Shown piece after piece: positions 22,190 through 34,186 of a stretch of DNA of 64,000 nucleotides (within the stretch, counting starts at the first letter, position 1; every line of letters begins with the position of its first letter). Made by a program: the position numbers and the translations under genes. This stretch comes from Cryptomeria japonica (Eukaryota > Streptophyta > Pinopsida > Cupressales > Cupressaceae): assembly GCF_030272615.1 (NCBI RefSeq), contig NC_081406.1, forward strand, positions 170,509,361 to 170,573,360, written 5' to 3'. A model generated the notes under the pieces. The model ran no database searches, was not told where the DNA came from, and saw only the letters and a program-made list of their open reading frames with translations.

Positions 22190-25100
22190 ATGGCCAACGC
22201 TATTAGATTCGAAGATAGACTCGGAGGTAGCGAAGATTTTTCAGCTTGGAAGTTTAGAATCAAAATGATTTTAAGAGAAAACAAAGCTGATTCATATGTC
22301 CAAACTGAAAGTGCACAACCAGAAGATGAAACCGAGAAATCCACATGGATCGAGGGAAACGATAAGGCTATTAAAATAATAGTGGATGGAGTAAGAAATA
22401 ATATAATGCCCATCATTAGAAAGCAGGAGACGGCTTATAAAATGTTCAAGGCACTTGAAAAGGCATTTGAGATATCAAATGCAAGTCGTACTCTAGCACT
22501 AAAACGAGAAATAAATCATATCACCATGAACAAAGGGGAGACTATCAACACCTACTTCATGCGGATATCAGTTCTAAAAGATGAACTTGCAACTCTGGAC
22601 TACGAGATCCGATTCAAAGAACTAACACTCATTGCTTTAGATGGGTTGCCTAGTGGATGGAGCATATTTGTCCAAGGCATCAGTGCAAGGTCCAAATATC
22701 CTAAGTTTGAAAGACTAAGAGATGACTGTCTATAAGAAGAATCCCGATTGAACAAGGTAGGAATAAAACAGAAGAATATAGATGAAGACTTGCAAGTCCT
22801 AAATACAAACATCAATAAGAAGTACAAAAAGAAGCAATTCAGGAAAAGAAAAGCTAAACAAGGCAAGAACACTTCTAAGAAAGACCTATCACATGTTCAA
22901 TGTTATAGGTGTGACAAATTCGGACACTATGTTGCAAATTGTCTGGAGAAAGGGAAGCAAGCCACATTTGCAAAAGCGAGGAAATCTAGAAAAGAAAATG
23001 ACTTCGAGAACTATGTCCTCTACTCAGCACTTACAAGCCATACTTCAAACAAATCTAACTCATGGGTGATCGACAGTGGTTCATCTAGACACATCACCGG
23101 CTTTAGAGAAATACTAGACTCGATGATAGAGAAAGATGATGAGGAAGTAACCATCGGAGACGATTCTTCACATCCAGTCAGAGGAATTGGAACCTGCACC
23201 ATCAAACTGAAGACAGGCATGTCACTACAACTTGAAGAAGTACTATATGTTCCAGGCATCAAAAGAAATCTAATCTCCATATCAGCACTAGAAGATCAAG
23301 GATACAGAGTGACCTTCATGGAAAACAAGGTGTTGGCTTGGCCAAAGAGATCCTCCATCAAAGACGCTAAGGTCATTGGTCGAAGACAAGGCTATTTGTA
23401 TGAGCTATGTACAGAGCCCAATCTAGCATTGATCCATGAAGCAACTAATGCAAATGAAGTATGGCACATGAGATTAGGCCATCTGAATTATAGAGCTTTG
23501 TCAACCATGGGAAACCTTGTCACAGGTCTACCTAAGTTGAAGCAATATCATTCAGAGGCATGCAAAGGGTGTGCCTTAGGTAAAAATACCAAAAATGCAT
23601 TTCAGAATAGTACTAGGAAAACTAGCAAAGTTTTGGAGTTAATTCATTCTGATGTATGTGGACCTATGTCTGTACCCTCGCTAGGGGGATTTTTGTACTA
23701 TGTAATTTTTGTTGATGACTACTCTAGGAAGACATGGATCTACTTTCTGAAATGTAAAGAATCAGAAGAGATCCTAAGTAGGTTCAAAGAGTTTAAAACA
23801 TTAACAGAAAATCTCTCTGAAAACAAAATTAAAATCTTAAGAACTGACAATGGGGGGGAATACACATCAGGACTATTTAAAGACTTTTGCAGAAATTCTG
23901 GGATTAAGAGGGAGTTGACAATACCTTATAATCCACAACAAAATGGAGTAGCTGAAAGGAAAAATAGGACCATAGTAGAAGCTGCCAAAGCCATGATACT
24001 AGATCAAAATCTAAACTTGAATCTTTGGGCAGAAGCAACTAACACTGCTGTGTACATACAAAATAGATGTCCTCATTCACACCTTGAAGATAAAACTCCT
24101 GAGGAAGCCTTTACCAAGACAAAACCAGATATCAGCCATCTTAGGATTTTTGGGTGTCCGGTCTATATTCATGTACCTAAAGAGAAAAGACTAAAACTAG
24201 AACCCTCTGGAAAATGGGGAATACTTGTAGGATACAGTGAAACTTCTAAAGCCTACAAAATCTATGTACAAGGGCAGAGAAATATTGAACTCAGTAGGGA
24301 TGTAATCTTCGAAGAAGATTTAGCCTTCAAAAGGGCCCAAAATACAATAGAACCTGAAATTCATAATCCTACTCCTAACCTAGAAGAAGAACCTACTCCT
24401 GAGCTTCAGAGGGAGTATCTTGAGGAAATTATAAGTGAAACACAAGACCCACCTATAGATAATAGCAAGAAAAGACCACTATGGGCCACCAAAACTATAG
24501 CAGAAGCTCAGAAGTTCGCTGCTCCTTCAGGAACCTTCAGGGAAAGCAAGAGGCCTAATAAATTCATCAACTATGTTGCACTTATGAATGATCTCTCTAA
24601 AGTTGAACCTAACAATGTTTCAGATGCACTCAAACATCAAGTATGGATAGATGCCATGATTGAAGAATATCAGTCCATTATGAAGAATGATGTCTGGGAG
24701 ATTGTTCCTAGGCCAACCAAGAAGTCTGTCGTGTCTTCTAAATGGTTGTTTAAAATCAAGCATGTTGCAGATGGCAGTATTGAAAAACACAAGGCTAGAT
24801 TTGTAGCTAGAGGGTTCTCACAGAAGGAAGGAATAGATTACGAAGAAACATTTGCACCTGTTGCTAGGTACACATCAGTAAGAGCTGTCCTAGCCATTAC
24901 AGTAGCAAAGGGGTGGAAGGTACATCAAATGGATGTTAAGACAACATTCCTAAATGGCGAGATCGTGGAAGAAGTCTACTTAGAGCAACCTGAAGGGTTT
25001 GAAATTCATGATGCAAAGTCTCATGTGTGTAGACTCAAGAAAGCTCTTTATGGGCTCAAACAGGCTCCCAGAGTTTGGTATGAAAGAATTGACACCTATC

Positions 25101-26130
25101 TCTCAAAGCTGGGTTTCTTTAAGAATGATGCAGATCCTAATCTCTACCTCAAAAGAAATAAAGGTGATATGCTAATATTAATTTTATATGTTGATGACTT
25201 ATTAATTACAGGAGATGATCACCTAATAGATCAATGCAAGAAAGATCTATCTACAAAATTTGATATGAAAGACTTGGGGCTTCTTCATTACTTCCTAGGA
25301 TTGGAAGTATGGCAGAATTCTGATAATATTGTACTGAACCAAGAGAAGTACACCTTGGACATATTGACAAGATTTGGAATGCTAAACTGCAGACCCATGA
25401 CCTCTCCTATGGAAAGCAACTTCCACAAACTTAAAGAAGCAGCAGCAGAATCAAGACCTACTGACCCCACTCAATACAGGCAGATGATTGGGTCCCTGAT
25501 GTATCTAGTAAATACAAGGCCAGATATCTGCTATGTTGTTAATGCCTTAAGTCAGTTCATGTGTGAACCTAAGGAGATACACCTGGTTGCAGTAAAGCAT
25601 ATAATGAGATATCTACAAGGTACCCTAAAGCTTGGTCTCAAATATGAAAAGGTTGACATAGATCTACATGGATTTACAGATTCAGATTGGGTTGACAATG
25701 TGACTAATAGAAAGAGCACTTCAGGATGTTGCTTTAGTTTAGGGTTAGCCATGATATCCTGGATCAGCAGAAAACAATCTTCAGTAGCTCAGAGTTCCAT
25801 AGAGGCTGAATATATTGCAGCTTCAATGGCTGCCTGAGAAGCGGTATGGCTAAGGAAATTGCTCGTGGGATTATTTGGAGAACCTATGAAACCTGCAGTC
25901 ATTCAGTGTGATAATCAAAGCTGTATAAAACTCTTTGTAAATTCAGTATTTCATGACAGGTCCAAACATATTGAGATTCCATATCACTATGTACGAGATA
26001 TGGTTGACAGGAATGTGATAAATTAGAATATGTGTGTACAGGAGATCAGATTGCAGATATTCTGACCAAACCACTTTCCAGAGTGAAGGTTGATCACTTC
26101 AGAAAGGGTTTAGGTATGATAGAAAGGTAA
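22190..26130 (+). pseudogene. Copia gag-pol polyprotein, inactivated by two stops and a frameshift
   Basis: One continuous frame from ATG 22190. Gag (22190-22732) has the UBN2-type pattern (FSAWKFRIKMIL). A TAA at 22733, probably from CAA, interrupts it. In residues numbered from the ATG at 22748: zinc knuckle C52-C55-H60-C65; protease DSG at 109-111; pre-integrase region about 239-285; integrase triad D302, D367 and E403 with the usual 35-residue D-E spacing; RT with QMDV (D729) and YVDD (814-817); RNase H with D978 and E1019. A TGA at 25835 cuts RNase H, and a 1-bp deletion near 26020 shifts the last ~35 codons, which otherwise end ADILTKPLS...GLGMIER at TAA 26128. Domain order and lengths are normal for the family. 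The three lesions are post-insertion decay. Confidence 0.95.
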
Positions 26131-26223
26131 TCTGCTTTGTAATCTATGCTTACATATATTTAAGATGTTTAAGGTGTAAACTTCTTTGTCATGTTTGGAC
26201 TATCTCTTGGCTTCTTGCCACCT

Positions 26224-26790
26224 GTGTTCATATCTAAGAGGTGACGATCTCTCAGATACTGAACACTTGTATGTAGACATCATAAGGTGACGATCTTATG
26301 ATAGTCAAACCAGTAATCATGTTGGATCACTGGTAAGTCATGGATGTGCCATGACTATGTTGTGATACAACATTTGTACAAATGTTATTGCATTATCACA
26401 ACTTGGATATGATGAGAACTTAAGCACTTCTCATATGGTTATCCTTGTATTGCGTGTTAGGCAATACTGATATCACGTGTAGGTGATATCTCAACCATTG
26501 ATCATGTTGGATCTTTGGTAAGTCTTGGATGTGCCATGACTATGTTGTGATAAACATTTATAAATGTTATTGCACTTATCACAACTTGGATATGATGAGA
26601 AACTAACCTTTCTCATAGACTTATCCTTAAGTATTGCATGTTAGGCAATACTGATATCATGTGTTAGGTGATATCTTGATGAATCTTACAGATCACATGT
26701 TTTGGTGATTTCTCACATGATCAAGTAATGATTCTCTTACTTTTATCACATGTTAAAATAATACTTTATGTCACATGCTCAGGTGATGTT
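26224..26790 (+). repeat. Array of stem-loops between pol and the 3' LTR
   Basis: At least eleven short inverted repeats follow one another. Arms and loops: 26224-26266 (~16 of 17 paired, loop GTGACGAT); 26276-26306 (11 bp with one bulge, loop GTGACGAT again); 26310-26333 (loop ATGTTG); 26336-26356 (AGTCATGG/CCATGACT, loop ATGTG); 26360-26401 (TTGTGATA/TATCACAA enclosing the perfect palindrome AACATTTGTACAAATGTT); 26412-26434; 26447-26467 (GTATTGC/GCAATAC, loop GTGTTAG); 26469-26490 (GATATCAC/GTGATATC, loop GTGTAG). Most recur in a ~184-bp duplication at 26495-26675. Two weaker ones follow near 26690-26711 and 26770-26787. There is no ORF. Function unknown: packaging, dimerisation or RNA stability are possibilities only. 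Confidence 0.85.
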
Positions 26791-26910
26791 CTTCTATTTT
26801 GTATCATATGTCTTGATGGTACTTCTCATGTATAAATGATTTTTGCTGATTGACATTATCTTAGTTATGAAAAGGAAATGTGATGCAGGTTGCCTTCTCT
26901 ATCTTCCAAA

Positions 26911-26922
26911 GCTAAGAGGGAG
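26911..26922 (+). other. Polypurine tract of the copia element
   Basis: GCTAAGAGGGAG immediately precedes the TG of the 3' LTR, the position of the plus-strand DNA primer. Confidence 0.8.
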
Positions 26923-27619
26923 TGTTAATGCATGGTAGCTTATGCAAGATAAGATCTTCCTAACCTTCCTTGTTCTGTTATTTATCTACATGCTTCATGT
27001 CTGATTTATATTGCATATGATTATCAGATTGTACAAACATTAGCATATTAAATGCTATAAGTTATCGGGTTAAAATCACCGATACATACTTGCTATCTGG
27101 TGCAAAAATATTGGCACCGATTCACATCTGTTATCGGGCTTAATTACATCGAGCATATTTGTTATCGGGTTTAATGAATACACCGTTTCATTTGGCATTA
27201 ACATTGGTTAAATGCACCGGTTGGATTATATTCATCGTGCACTTTGAATATCGGTGTTTATATGAACCGATTCATTATATTGAGTAGTCATTATATTATG
27301 ATATGCTATCGGGGGTTTTTGAACCGATAATCAGCATTGTGTTAATGGTATAATTGTAAAGGCACCGATCAATGGGTGCATTGATCGGTCATGCCTAAAA
27401 GGCATGACCGGTCAATACACCAATTGACCGGTTGCCTAAATGATATATATGCCAATTGAATTCATTTGGAGAAGACATAGAAAATATTAAATGATCTCTC
27501 TCCTTCAGACCTGCAGATAAAAATCAGAATTATTAGACATTGACATAATTCTTCATATCCATATATAGCATTCATAGTTCATAACTTGTTCTTTAATTTA
27601 AAATTGATATAACTTTACA
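26923..27619 (+). repeat. 3' LTR of the copia element
   Basis: Same length as the 5' LTR and about 98.4% identical by eye count. Here the hairpin arms CCGATCAATG and CATTGATCGG are perfect, and the second hairpin (GGTCATGCCT / AGGCATGACC) directly follows. Confidence 0.95.
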
Positions 27620-28120
27620 TTTAAGTTATATGTTGATACTCGGTTAAATAAAATGCTTTGGTCTAAGCTTTTTTTATCTCTTAGTATATACTTTCCATTT
27701 GAATCATTGTGTTCCACACTCTTCCATATCATGATACCATTACATTAGAATTTTGCAATGTAGATATATCATGTTGCATTAGATTCCCTTACTTCTACCA
27801 AATTCAGATTGTCAAGCGTGCGCGTGCATGGTTGAGTATTTTTCATGTTAAAAAGAATTGAAAAAAAGCATAGTGCTTCATGGTTGGGTGGAAAAACACT
27901 CTAACAATGTTCTTTCCCATAGTGTGTCTAAGAGAGATTTTGAAGTTCCTATTAGGATTACCATTAGCTATGTGTTTTATGTACTTATTCTATTTAAAAT
28001 TATGGTCTTTTGTAAAGGGAATAGTTTCCTTATCTTTTACTTGTTCTTGAGTTTATGTACTTGGACAATATGTTTAAATCTATTATCATGACTCTATTCT
28101 TATATATTTGAGCAAACTCT

Positions 28121-28213
28121 TTTAATTTATGCTTGATTTTATGTGAAATTAAGTGATTTATGTAAATAATATTTTAATAATATGGATCATCTTACCTTCC
28201 TACTCTTAGACAT
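28121..28213. repeat. Right copy of the older direct repeat
   Basis: Partner of 21075-21165 (shared AATATTTTAATAATATGG and CATCTTACCTTC). Removing the copia insertion leaves the copies about 0.8 kb apart, so they predate it. Confidence 0.55.
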
Positions 28214-28215
28214 GT

Positions 28216-29428
28216 GATGGAAAAGGAGAAAATTTAGTTAAAAGATTAATGCCTAAATCAAAACATGAAAGACAACAAAGCATTCAAACAAAACAATCAA
28301 CCTTTATACCTTTCTTCTCCTCCTCTTCTAATTGAGCTTGAAGTGAAAGTGTGCACCCAAGGACCTCCACTTGATTTTCTCCTTGTGATTGAAAGGATGT
28401 GGTTGCTCACCACTACACAACAATAAGGATGATGTTGACTAAGGGTGAAGGGTGATGGATTGATTTATATGAGGAAATATTTGGGCATAAAAACGATGCA
28501 ATGGATGGATTTGTTGCTTAGAATGACAGTATAACAATATGTAGAGGAGACTCGAATTTATAGATTAGAGGGGCCCAAAATGGATGGCTAGGATCAAAGA
28601 TGAATGGAGGGTTAGGATTGAAAGAAGGTGGGAGAGGATTAAGAGATAAAGTGGGAGATCCAATAGATTTTCCATAAAGGCATTTCTTGTCTCCACACTT
28701 CTCAAGTACATGGGGAAGAGTTCCCCAAGTACCTTGGGAAGAGAGGAAAGGAATATAAAATTCCTTGGGAGAGAACAAGAGGAATTAAAAATTCCCAAAT
28801 AAGAGGATGTGTGGGAAGAATAAAGGATAAAGGAATTAAAAATTCCTTGGGAAGAGAAGGCATTGCGAGATTCAAGGGATTTGACATTCTTTGAATGGAC
28901 TAGAGTTGGATTGTTTAATGTTTGAAAGATTGGAAAGCCATTTATGGAAAGCAGTTGACCCATCCCTAATCAAGGTGATTAGGGATGCACAAATGATTAG
29001 GATGACTGATTAGGTGAGTTAATGAGAGATTAGAGTGCAAGTGGGCAAGTTAGGAGGATGAGACATGAGGAGAGAGAATGAGAGGGAATATAAAATTGGA
29101 GGAAATGATAAGCATGGTTAGGCTATAATTAATTAGGCTAAATGATAGGATTAATGGGGGATGTTTTGTAGGAATTAGGGGATTAGTTAATTAATTGGAA
29201 TTAATTAACTAATTAGGATCTAGAAGAAATGTTGGAGATTGAAATAATTTTAGAAGAAAGAGGAATATAATTAATTTTGATAAAAAAAATTATAAGGATT
29301 ACAATGATAAATTAATTAAAATATCATTTGATTAATTTTAAGAAGAGGACTAATATAATTAATTTAATTAATTATGTAGGAAGGCTAAATTAATTAAATA
29401 ATAATTTAATTAATTTTTGGCATCTACA
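28216..29428 (-). mobile_element. LTR-like sequence in minus orientation
   Basis: The minus strand begins TGTAGATGCC at 29428, directly after a polypurine tract (29429-29443), as a 3' LTR would. Toward lower coordinates it is rich in TTAATTAATT words (29150-29420). At 28720-28870 it carries three to four loose copies of GGAATTAAAAATTCCTTGGG. The far end was not located, so 28216 is a guess. The ORFs across it are compositional. Confidence 0.4.
28720..28870. repeat. Loose repeats of AATTAAAAATTCC
   Basis: Short palindromic word GGAATTAAAAATTCC and variants (GGAATATAAAATTCC, GGAATTAAAAATTCCC) recur at about 28749, 28781 and 28831 with AAGAG-rich spacers. Each forms a small inverted repeat (GGAAT...ATTCC). 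Confidence 0.6.
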
Positions 29429-29443
29429 TTTTGCCCCTCTTTT
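29429..29443 (-). other. Polypurine tract
   Basis: The minus strand reads AAAAGAGGGGCAAAA immediately before TGTAGATGCC at 29428. It primes plus-strand synthesis in LTR elements. Confidence 0.5.
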
Positions 29444-30480
29444 ACGCAATGACAAAATTGGTGATGGGTAAAAGGAAAATAAAGATGCCCCAATGTGGAA
29501 ACGTAGGTGAGGTATGCCCCCTCAAGAATTTAATCGAAGAATTAAAAATTTTACAAGAAAATTCTCAAAAAAAGAAGAAAATGGCAAAAAAGGATGGAGG
29601 AGATGAGGAAAAAAATGAAGGAAAGAGGAGATTTAGGGAAAGGAAAGAGAGGAGCAAAGAAGATGGACTAGACATGCAAAAGTAGGGCTTATATAGGCCA
29701 CATGGGGCCCATACAAGGGTCATTGTCACACTCACTAGTCACCAAACTATAGGGAGCCTAGAGCGAAGGACCAAAATGGTGTGCATTCTAGTCCACAATC
29801 AACGTAGCAAGAGGATTTGACTCTTCTAGTTGCCACTCGACTATGGCCCACTAGTATGTACCCCTGAGTGAACTTTGCAAATTTGGTAGGATAACATTAA
29901 ATATGGTCATTAATGAGGGGAAAAGGGGAGTGGGGCATATATGTTGATCGCCTGATTGACATCTACACTTGGAGATTTTATATTTAATTGGTCTCATTTC
30001 TCGTATTAATTAAATAGATCTTCATTTATTTAATTAATTCCTTAGATTTTTCCCTCCACGACACTAGTCAGTTATCTCTTAATTTACCTTTAACCACCCC
30101 TCTTATTATTTTATCATTTTCTCCACCTACCCTCTAATTCTAGCCAACCATTTATCCTTTCACCTCTTAATCTTATCCATCTATTTGCTAAAGTGTTCTC
30201 TATAAAAGAGGATTCCTTAATCCTTTCAAAACCCTAATCAACTAATGTGATCAATCAATCTTCATGCGGTCAATCACTCAAGTGTCTACACAATCACTAT
30301 CCATTCTTTGGTGAGCTTGTGCACAAAATACAAAATTTGAGAGAAACCATATCAAAAAAAATCAATGGAGATCAAACCCTACTAAGCATGTGAATGGTAT
30401 TATCTTTCTATTATGTGTGATTTACTTGTTTTAGGTTTTTCATTGGTGTATGGTGGATTTTAATTATAGAACTAGGATTT
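29444..30480. other. No gene; possible remains of an LTR element
   Basis: Includes a purine-rich tract (GGGGAAAAGGGGAGTGGGG, about 29917-29935) and a GACATCTACAC word near 29968. The 84-codon ORF near 29431 is lysine-rich and compositional. Nothing further can be supported. Confidence 0.3.
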
Positions 30481-30483
30481 TTT

Positions 30484-33400
30484 ATGTGGTTGGATCTTTG
30501 TTGGTTTTACTATAGTTTATATCATCTTGATTTCACCGTATACATCAATAAAATTATGAAGAATAAATTTGATGATAGATTTGAGAAGACTAAGGCAAGG
30601 TTCGAGGAGATCTTAGGGATACCATCCAATAGTACTACCGAAGAATTACAAGCTCCTATCGATACCCTACAATGACCTCAAGAAACAAGAAGAACAAGAA
30701 GATCTACCACTACCATTGCAACACCTCTTAAGCCTTTTGTACTGATCTAAACACCTCCTAGTAGAAGAAGGGTTATTGAGGTATAGTACAAACAAAGAGC
30801 CCTAAATAGAAAAGAAAGAGAACTTCTACTATAGTCCTAGAGAATTCTTCCAAGATGTTGACTTGGTGGTCAACACCTCATTGGGAACTCGTGACATGGC
30901 TTAACTACCTCCCATGGATTGGGTTAAATCTAGCATTTCTATCAAGTGTTAATAGTTCTATCTTTTGGCACAATGACAAATAATTCCAATAATTGGTATT
31001 GGACCCTTGGGTCATGGGTTTAAGTCTTCCTTTAGTGGGTGTCAAAGGCTCGGTCGGTGCTGAGAGGGATATTGTTGACTTGGCGGTTAGCACCTCCTTG
31101 GAGACTCGTGACATGGCTTAACCACCTCCTATGGGTTGGGTTAAATTTGGCATTTGTATCAAGTATTGATAGTTCAAGATTTTGGCACAATGACAAACAA
31201 TTCTAACATAGGTTGCTCCTACTAAAAAGAAGAAACAAAGGCCTAAGAAATAGGCTAAAAGAGAAAATATCAATCCAATGAATATAGAGTGTGATGAAGA
31301 AGAAGAAAAAGAAAAAGAAAAAGAAGCCTTTATACTAAAAAGAAAAGAAAGGAGAACAAGACAATGGAGAGAAGAGGGAATTTCCAAGGGAAATGATAAA
31401 GGAAAAGGAAGGGTGAAGGGGAAGGCAAAGAAGACAAAGAAGAATCCTCTACAGAGACTTGAACATGACCCCTTCAATCTAGATGCAATCCTCAATGCAA
31501 TTTAAATTCATGGAGCCCTAAAAGAAACTAATAAGCTTTATTTAGATATGCCTCTATAAAATCAAGAAGTTATTGAGCAAGCCATAATTATGTACATGAT
31601 TAAGTGCAATTTTAATTTAAGTGACATTTCAGATCTGCTTCTGGAAGGTCTTATTGATGAATTGTTGGAGAAAAGAGATGGGGTTGTTAAGCTAGAAGCT
31701 AAGTTGAGATAACAAGCTCTCAAACAAGTTAGACCTCACTGTTTGAGGATAAAATAACAAAGATTACTCAGAGACAATCTTAGGAGTCAAGGAGAAAGAA
31801 AAGGGTGAACACCCTAATGAGCATGAGAGATGATGATTAGGATGAAGTGCAGAGGGAAATAGAGGAAATAACTGCAAGGATCCCGAAGAAGATAAAGGAG
31901 AAGTGATTATTGATGATGACTTCGATTTGGAGGAGATTCCTGATATTTCTACTATTGATGTGTCTACTTTTAATGTTTCTTTGATGGATCATGATGGTGC
32001 TGAAAATAATGATAAAGTAAACAAGGAGACTTCTCATCTAGAGAAGATTGATATAGGTGCACAAGGTGGAGGAGATGAAGGTGAAGATAATGTCTCTCCT
32101 ATGGGGAATACAAGCCAAAATGTAGAAATTTTTTTTTGGAGAATAGAGAGAATTTTGGTACAAAGGAGAATTTAGAAAATGATAGAGGAGAAGAAGAGAA
32201 GAAATAGGAAATACCTAAGAAATCTTAGGATATGGTTGAGAAGCAAGAAGCTTCCTATGGGAGATAAGAAGTTGTGGAGGGATCTTATGATTATTTCAAA
32301 GATCTATTAGGTTTGGAGATGCAATTTGAGCTTTTGGTGACACCATGGTTATTGTAGATTCCAACTCATGAAGGAAACGTTGACTTGTCACATATCCCTC
32401 CCCTTCATAAGCTACAACATGGTGATATCTTGCATGCCTCATCATGAAAAGAAAATCTATAGGATCATTTGAAGAAGATAGGATTGATTGATGATAGTGT
32501 TAATACTATTCAAGAAGGCCTTCTTGAGGCAAATATAAATTTCATTTTACCTCCAAAAATAAATTGAAGCTACTAATGGATTCTTGTAATAATCATTCAC
32601 CCCATGTTGAGTAGAATGTAGAACAATAGGATTTAAGAAAGTTGAAGGTCAAAACAATGGCATAAATATTTGACTAGTATCCCAATGTACAAAATAAATT
32701 ATACAAAAATATAAAGGAGTTTAAAGATGGTATTGATGAGGAAACTGTCCTTTATCGATTTTGTTTAAGATGGCCTAATTCAACAAGGAGAATTAAAAGT
32801 CAGATTGACTCAATTGAGTCACAAATATTTCAATTGGTTGGAGCATATGACTTGTTAAAGGACAAGGATGGTTCCACTTAGTATCAAGTGGATAAAATTC
32901 ATGTGTAGTTATCTTTATTGTATGATAGAGAGATCAAATTGAGTAACAATACAATTTGCTAAGAGAAGTAGACAAATTGAGACTTGCTACATTGTTTGAG
33001 ATGTTAGGAGAAATAGAGAAGAGAGAATAAAAGATGAAATTACTTGACATGTAGATGTGATTGATAATTTTTATTTACAATTTGAGTGCCAAAACCAAAT
33101 TCTTTCTTCAGCAAAGAAAAATTGGGATGGAACTCTGGCCCATCTCAAGATAATGTATAAGGGTATCTTACCCTCTAAGGGAGTTGTCAATTCATAGATG
33201 AGAAAATTTTGTGTTTGTATAGTTTTGTGGTGGATTGTAATATCATTTTTTACGATTTCATGTACATAGTATCAATTTTGAGGGATCTCCATCTAAGGGG
33301 GAGATTTTTGTAATGAGTGCACACCATTAGGGGTAGTATATGTAGTACATTTTGGTTGTCATATGTAGGAGACAATATACCCTTTCTCCTTGATGTCAAA

Positions 33401-33499
33401 GGGGTAGAGAATGTACAATTGGTTTTCTTGTTAAAGGGACTTTGTGCAAATAAAGGAAGAGAAGATTTGTAGTAAAATATGTGTATTGCCATCAATGAC
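30484..33499 (+). pseudogene. Degraded internal domain of an unclassified LTR element
   Basis: Discontinuous plus-strand frames look protein-derived but match no family I recognise. Examples: a segment from 30562 with DRFEKTKARFEEILGIPS; a lysine/glutamate-rich segment at 31278-31505; an acidic segment at 31903-32160 with DLEEIPDISTIDVS; and a broken segment near 32690-32900 with EFKDGIDEETVLYRF. Stops occur throughout. It ends at a polypurine tract (33500) followed by an LTR start. By position it could be gag-like, but there are no zinc knuckles, no protease and no RT. Its function is not assigned. Confidence 0.4.
30855..31205. repeat. Direct duplication of ~135 bp
   Basis: 30855-30990 and 31073-31205 both run from GTTGACTTGG through ACTCGTGACATGGCTTAAC to TTTTGGCACAATGACAAA. 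An 80-bp spacer contains GGGTCATGGGTTTAAGTC, weakly B-box-like. It interrupts the coding remnant of the surrounding element and may be a small inserted repeat. Confidence 0.65.
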
Positions 33500-33511
33500 A
33501 AAGGGGGATAT
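33500..33511 (+). other. Polypurine tract
   Basis: AAAGGGGGATAT stands directly before TGTTGGCAATATG at 33512, the expected junction of internal domain and 3' LTR. Confidence 0.5.
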
Positions 33512-33831
33512 TGTTGGCAATATGTTCAACATGGTGTTATCATTGATGTCATTGGTGTAGTTGGAGAAGAACTAAAATGATATATCATCAGACATTTGAG
33601 AGAAATGGTTTGACATTTGAAAGAGATGGTTTGATATGTGATCATCATGATTGAAGATATTCTAGTATGTGAGAAAGATGGTTTGTTATGTCATTAACAT
33701 GATTGAAGATAGTTTGGAAGTTGATCAGATGTATCCATGGTAGAATATCAGTTTGGATGTATGCTAAGTATATGGTAAAATATTGTTACATATGCTTTAT
33801 GCCTTGGTTTTGGGATGTAGTTGTGTTTGTT
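33512..33831 (+). mobile_element. Partial 3' LTR of the unclassified element
   Basis: Begins TGTTGGCAATATG after the polypurine tract and is cut at 33831 by the minus-strand gypsy LTR. Between 33590 and 33720 it has loose repeats of the words GATGGTTTGATATGT and CATGATTGAAGATA. Confidence 0.45.
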
Positions 33832-34121
33832 TGTAATAACCCACTCTACAAAACCCGATAATTTTTTACTATTTATTTATTTATTTAATCATGTGTGTTT
33901 GATTCAAACACATACTCTGGGCATCTATCCCACGTGCCCCTCCCCTCACCTTCCGTTATATTAAACACACCCAAGTTAATTAAAATTTGAACGCCGATGA
34001 ATACAATTAAAATTTTCATAACACCAAAGTAATTATTATTTATAACATCGACAATGATTTTGTATGGATGTTTATTAATGAAGTTAATATAAATTTTTCT
34101 GCGCCAGAGTTTATTTGAAAT

Positions 34122-34147
34122 ATATATATATATGGATTCAATCTGAG

Positions 34148-34183
<36 letters not shown>
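34122..34183. repeat. AT microsatellite pair in the gypsy LTR
   Basis: (TA)n runs at about 34121-34133 and 34150-34183, separated by 16 bp. ORFs reading Ile-Tyr repeats here are artefacts. Confidence 0.9.

Positions 34184-34186
<3 letters not shown>

Larger units (their letters stand above)
21405..27619 (+). mobile_element. Full-length Ty1/copia LTR retrotransposon
   Basis: A 6215-bp element bounded by two 697-bp LTRs and flanked by perfect 5-bp target duplications TTTAA (21400-21404 and 27620-27624). Order: 5' LTR, primer-binding site, single-frame gag-pol, a ~790-bp non-coding region with hairpins, polypurine tract, 3' LTR. Protein order (protease, integrase, RT, RNase H) is that of Ty1/copia, not gypsy. 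By eye the LTRs differ at about 11 of 697 positions (~1.6%), nearly all transitions, so the insertion is moderately old. Two stops and one frameshift mean this copy cannot make full-length pol, though it could be mobilised in trans because its cis signals are intact. Confidence 0.97.

Noticed and set aside
31278-31505. Lysine/glutamate-rich ORF as a host gene
   Set aside because: Low complexity, without start context or neighbours, and inside a broken retroelement domain.
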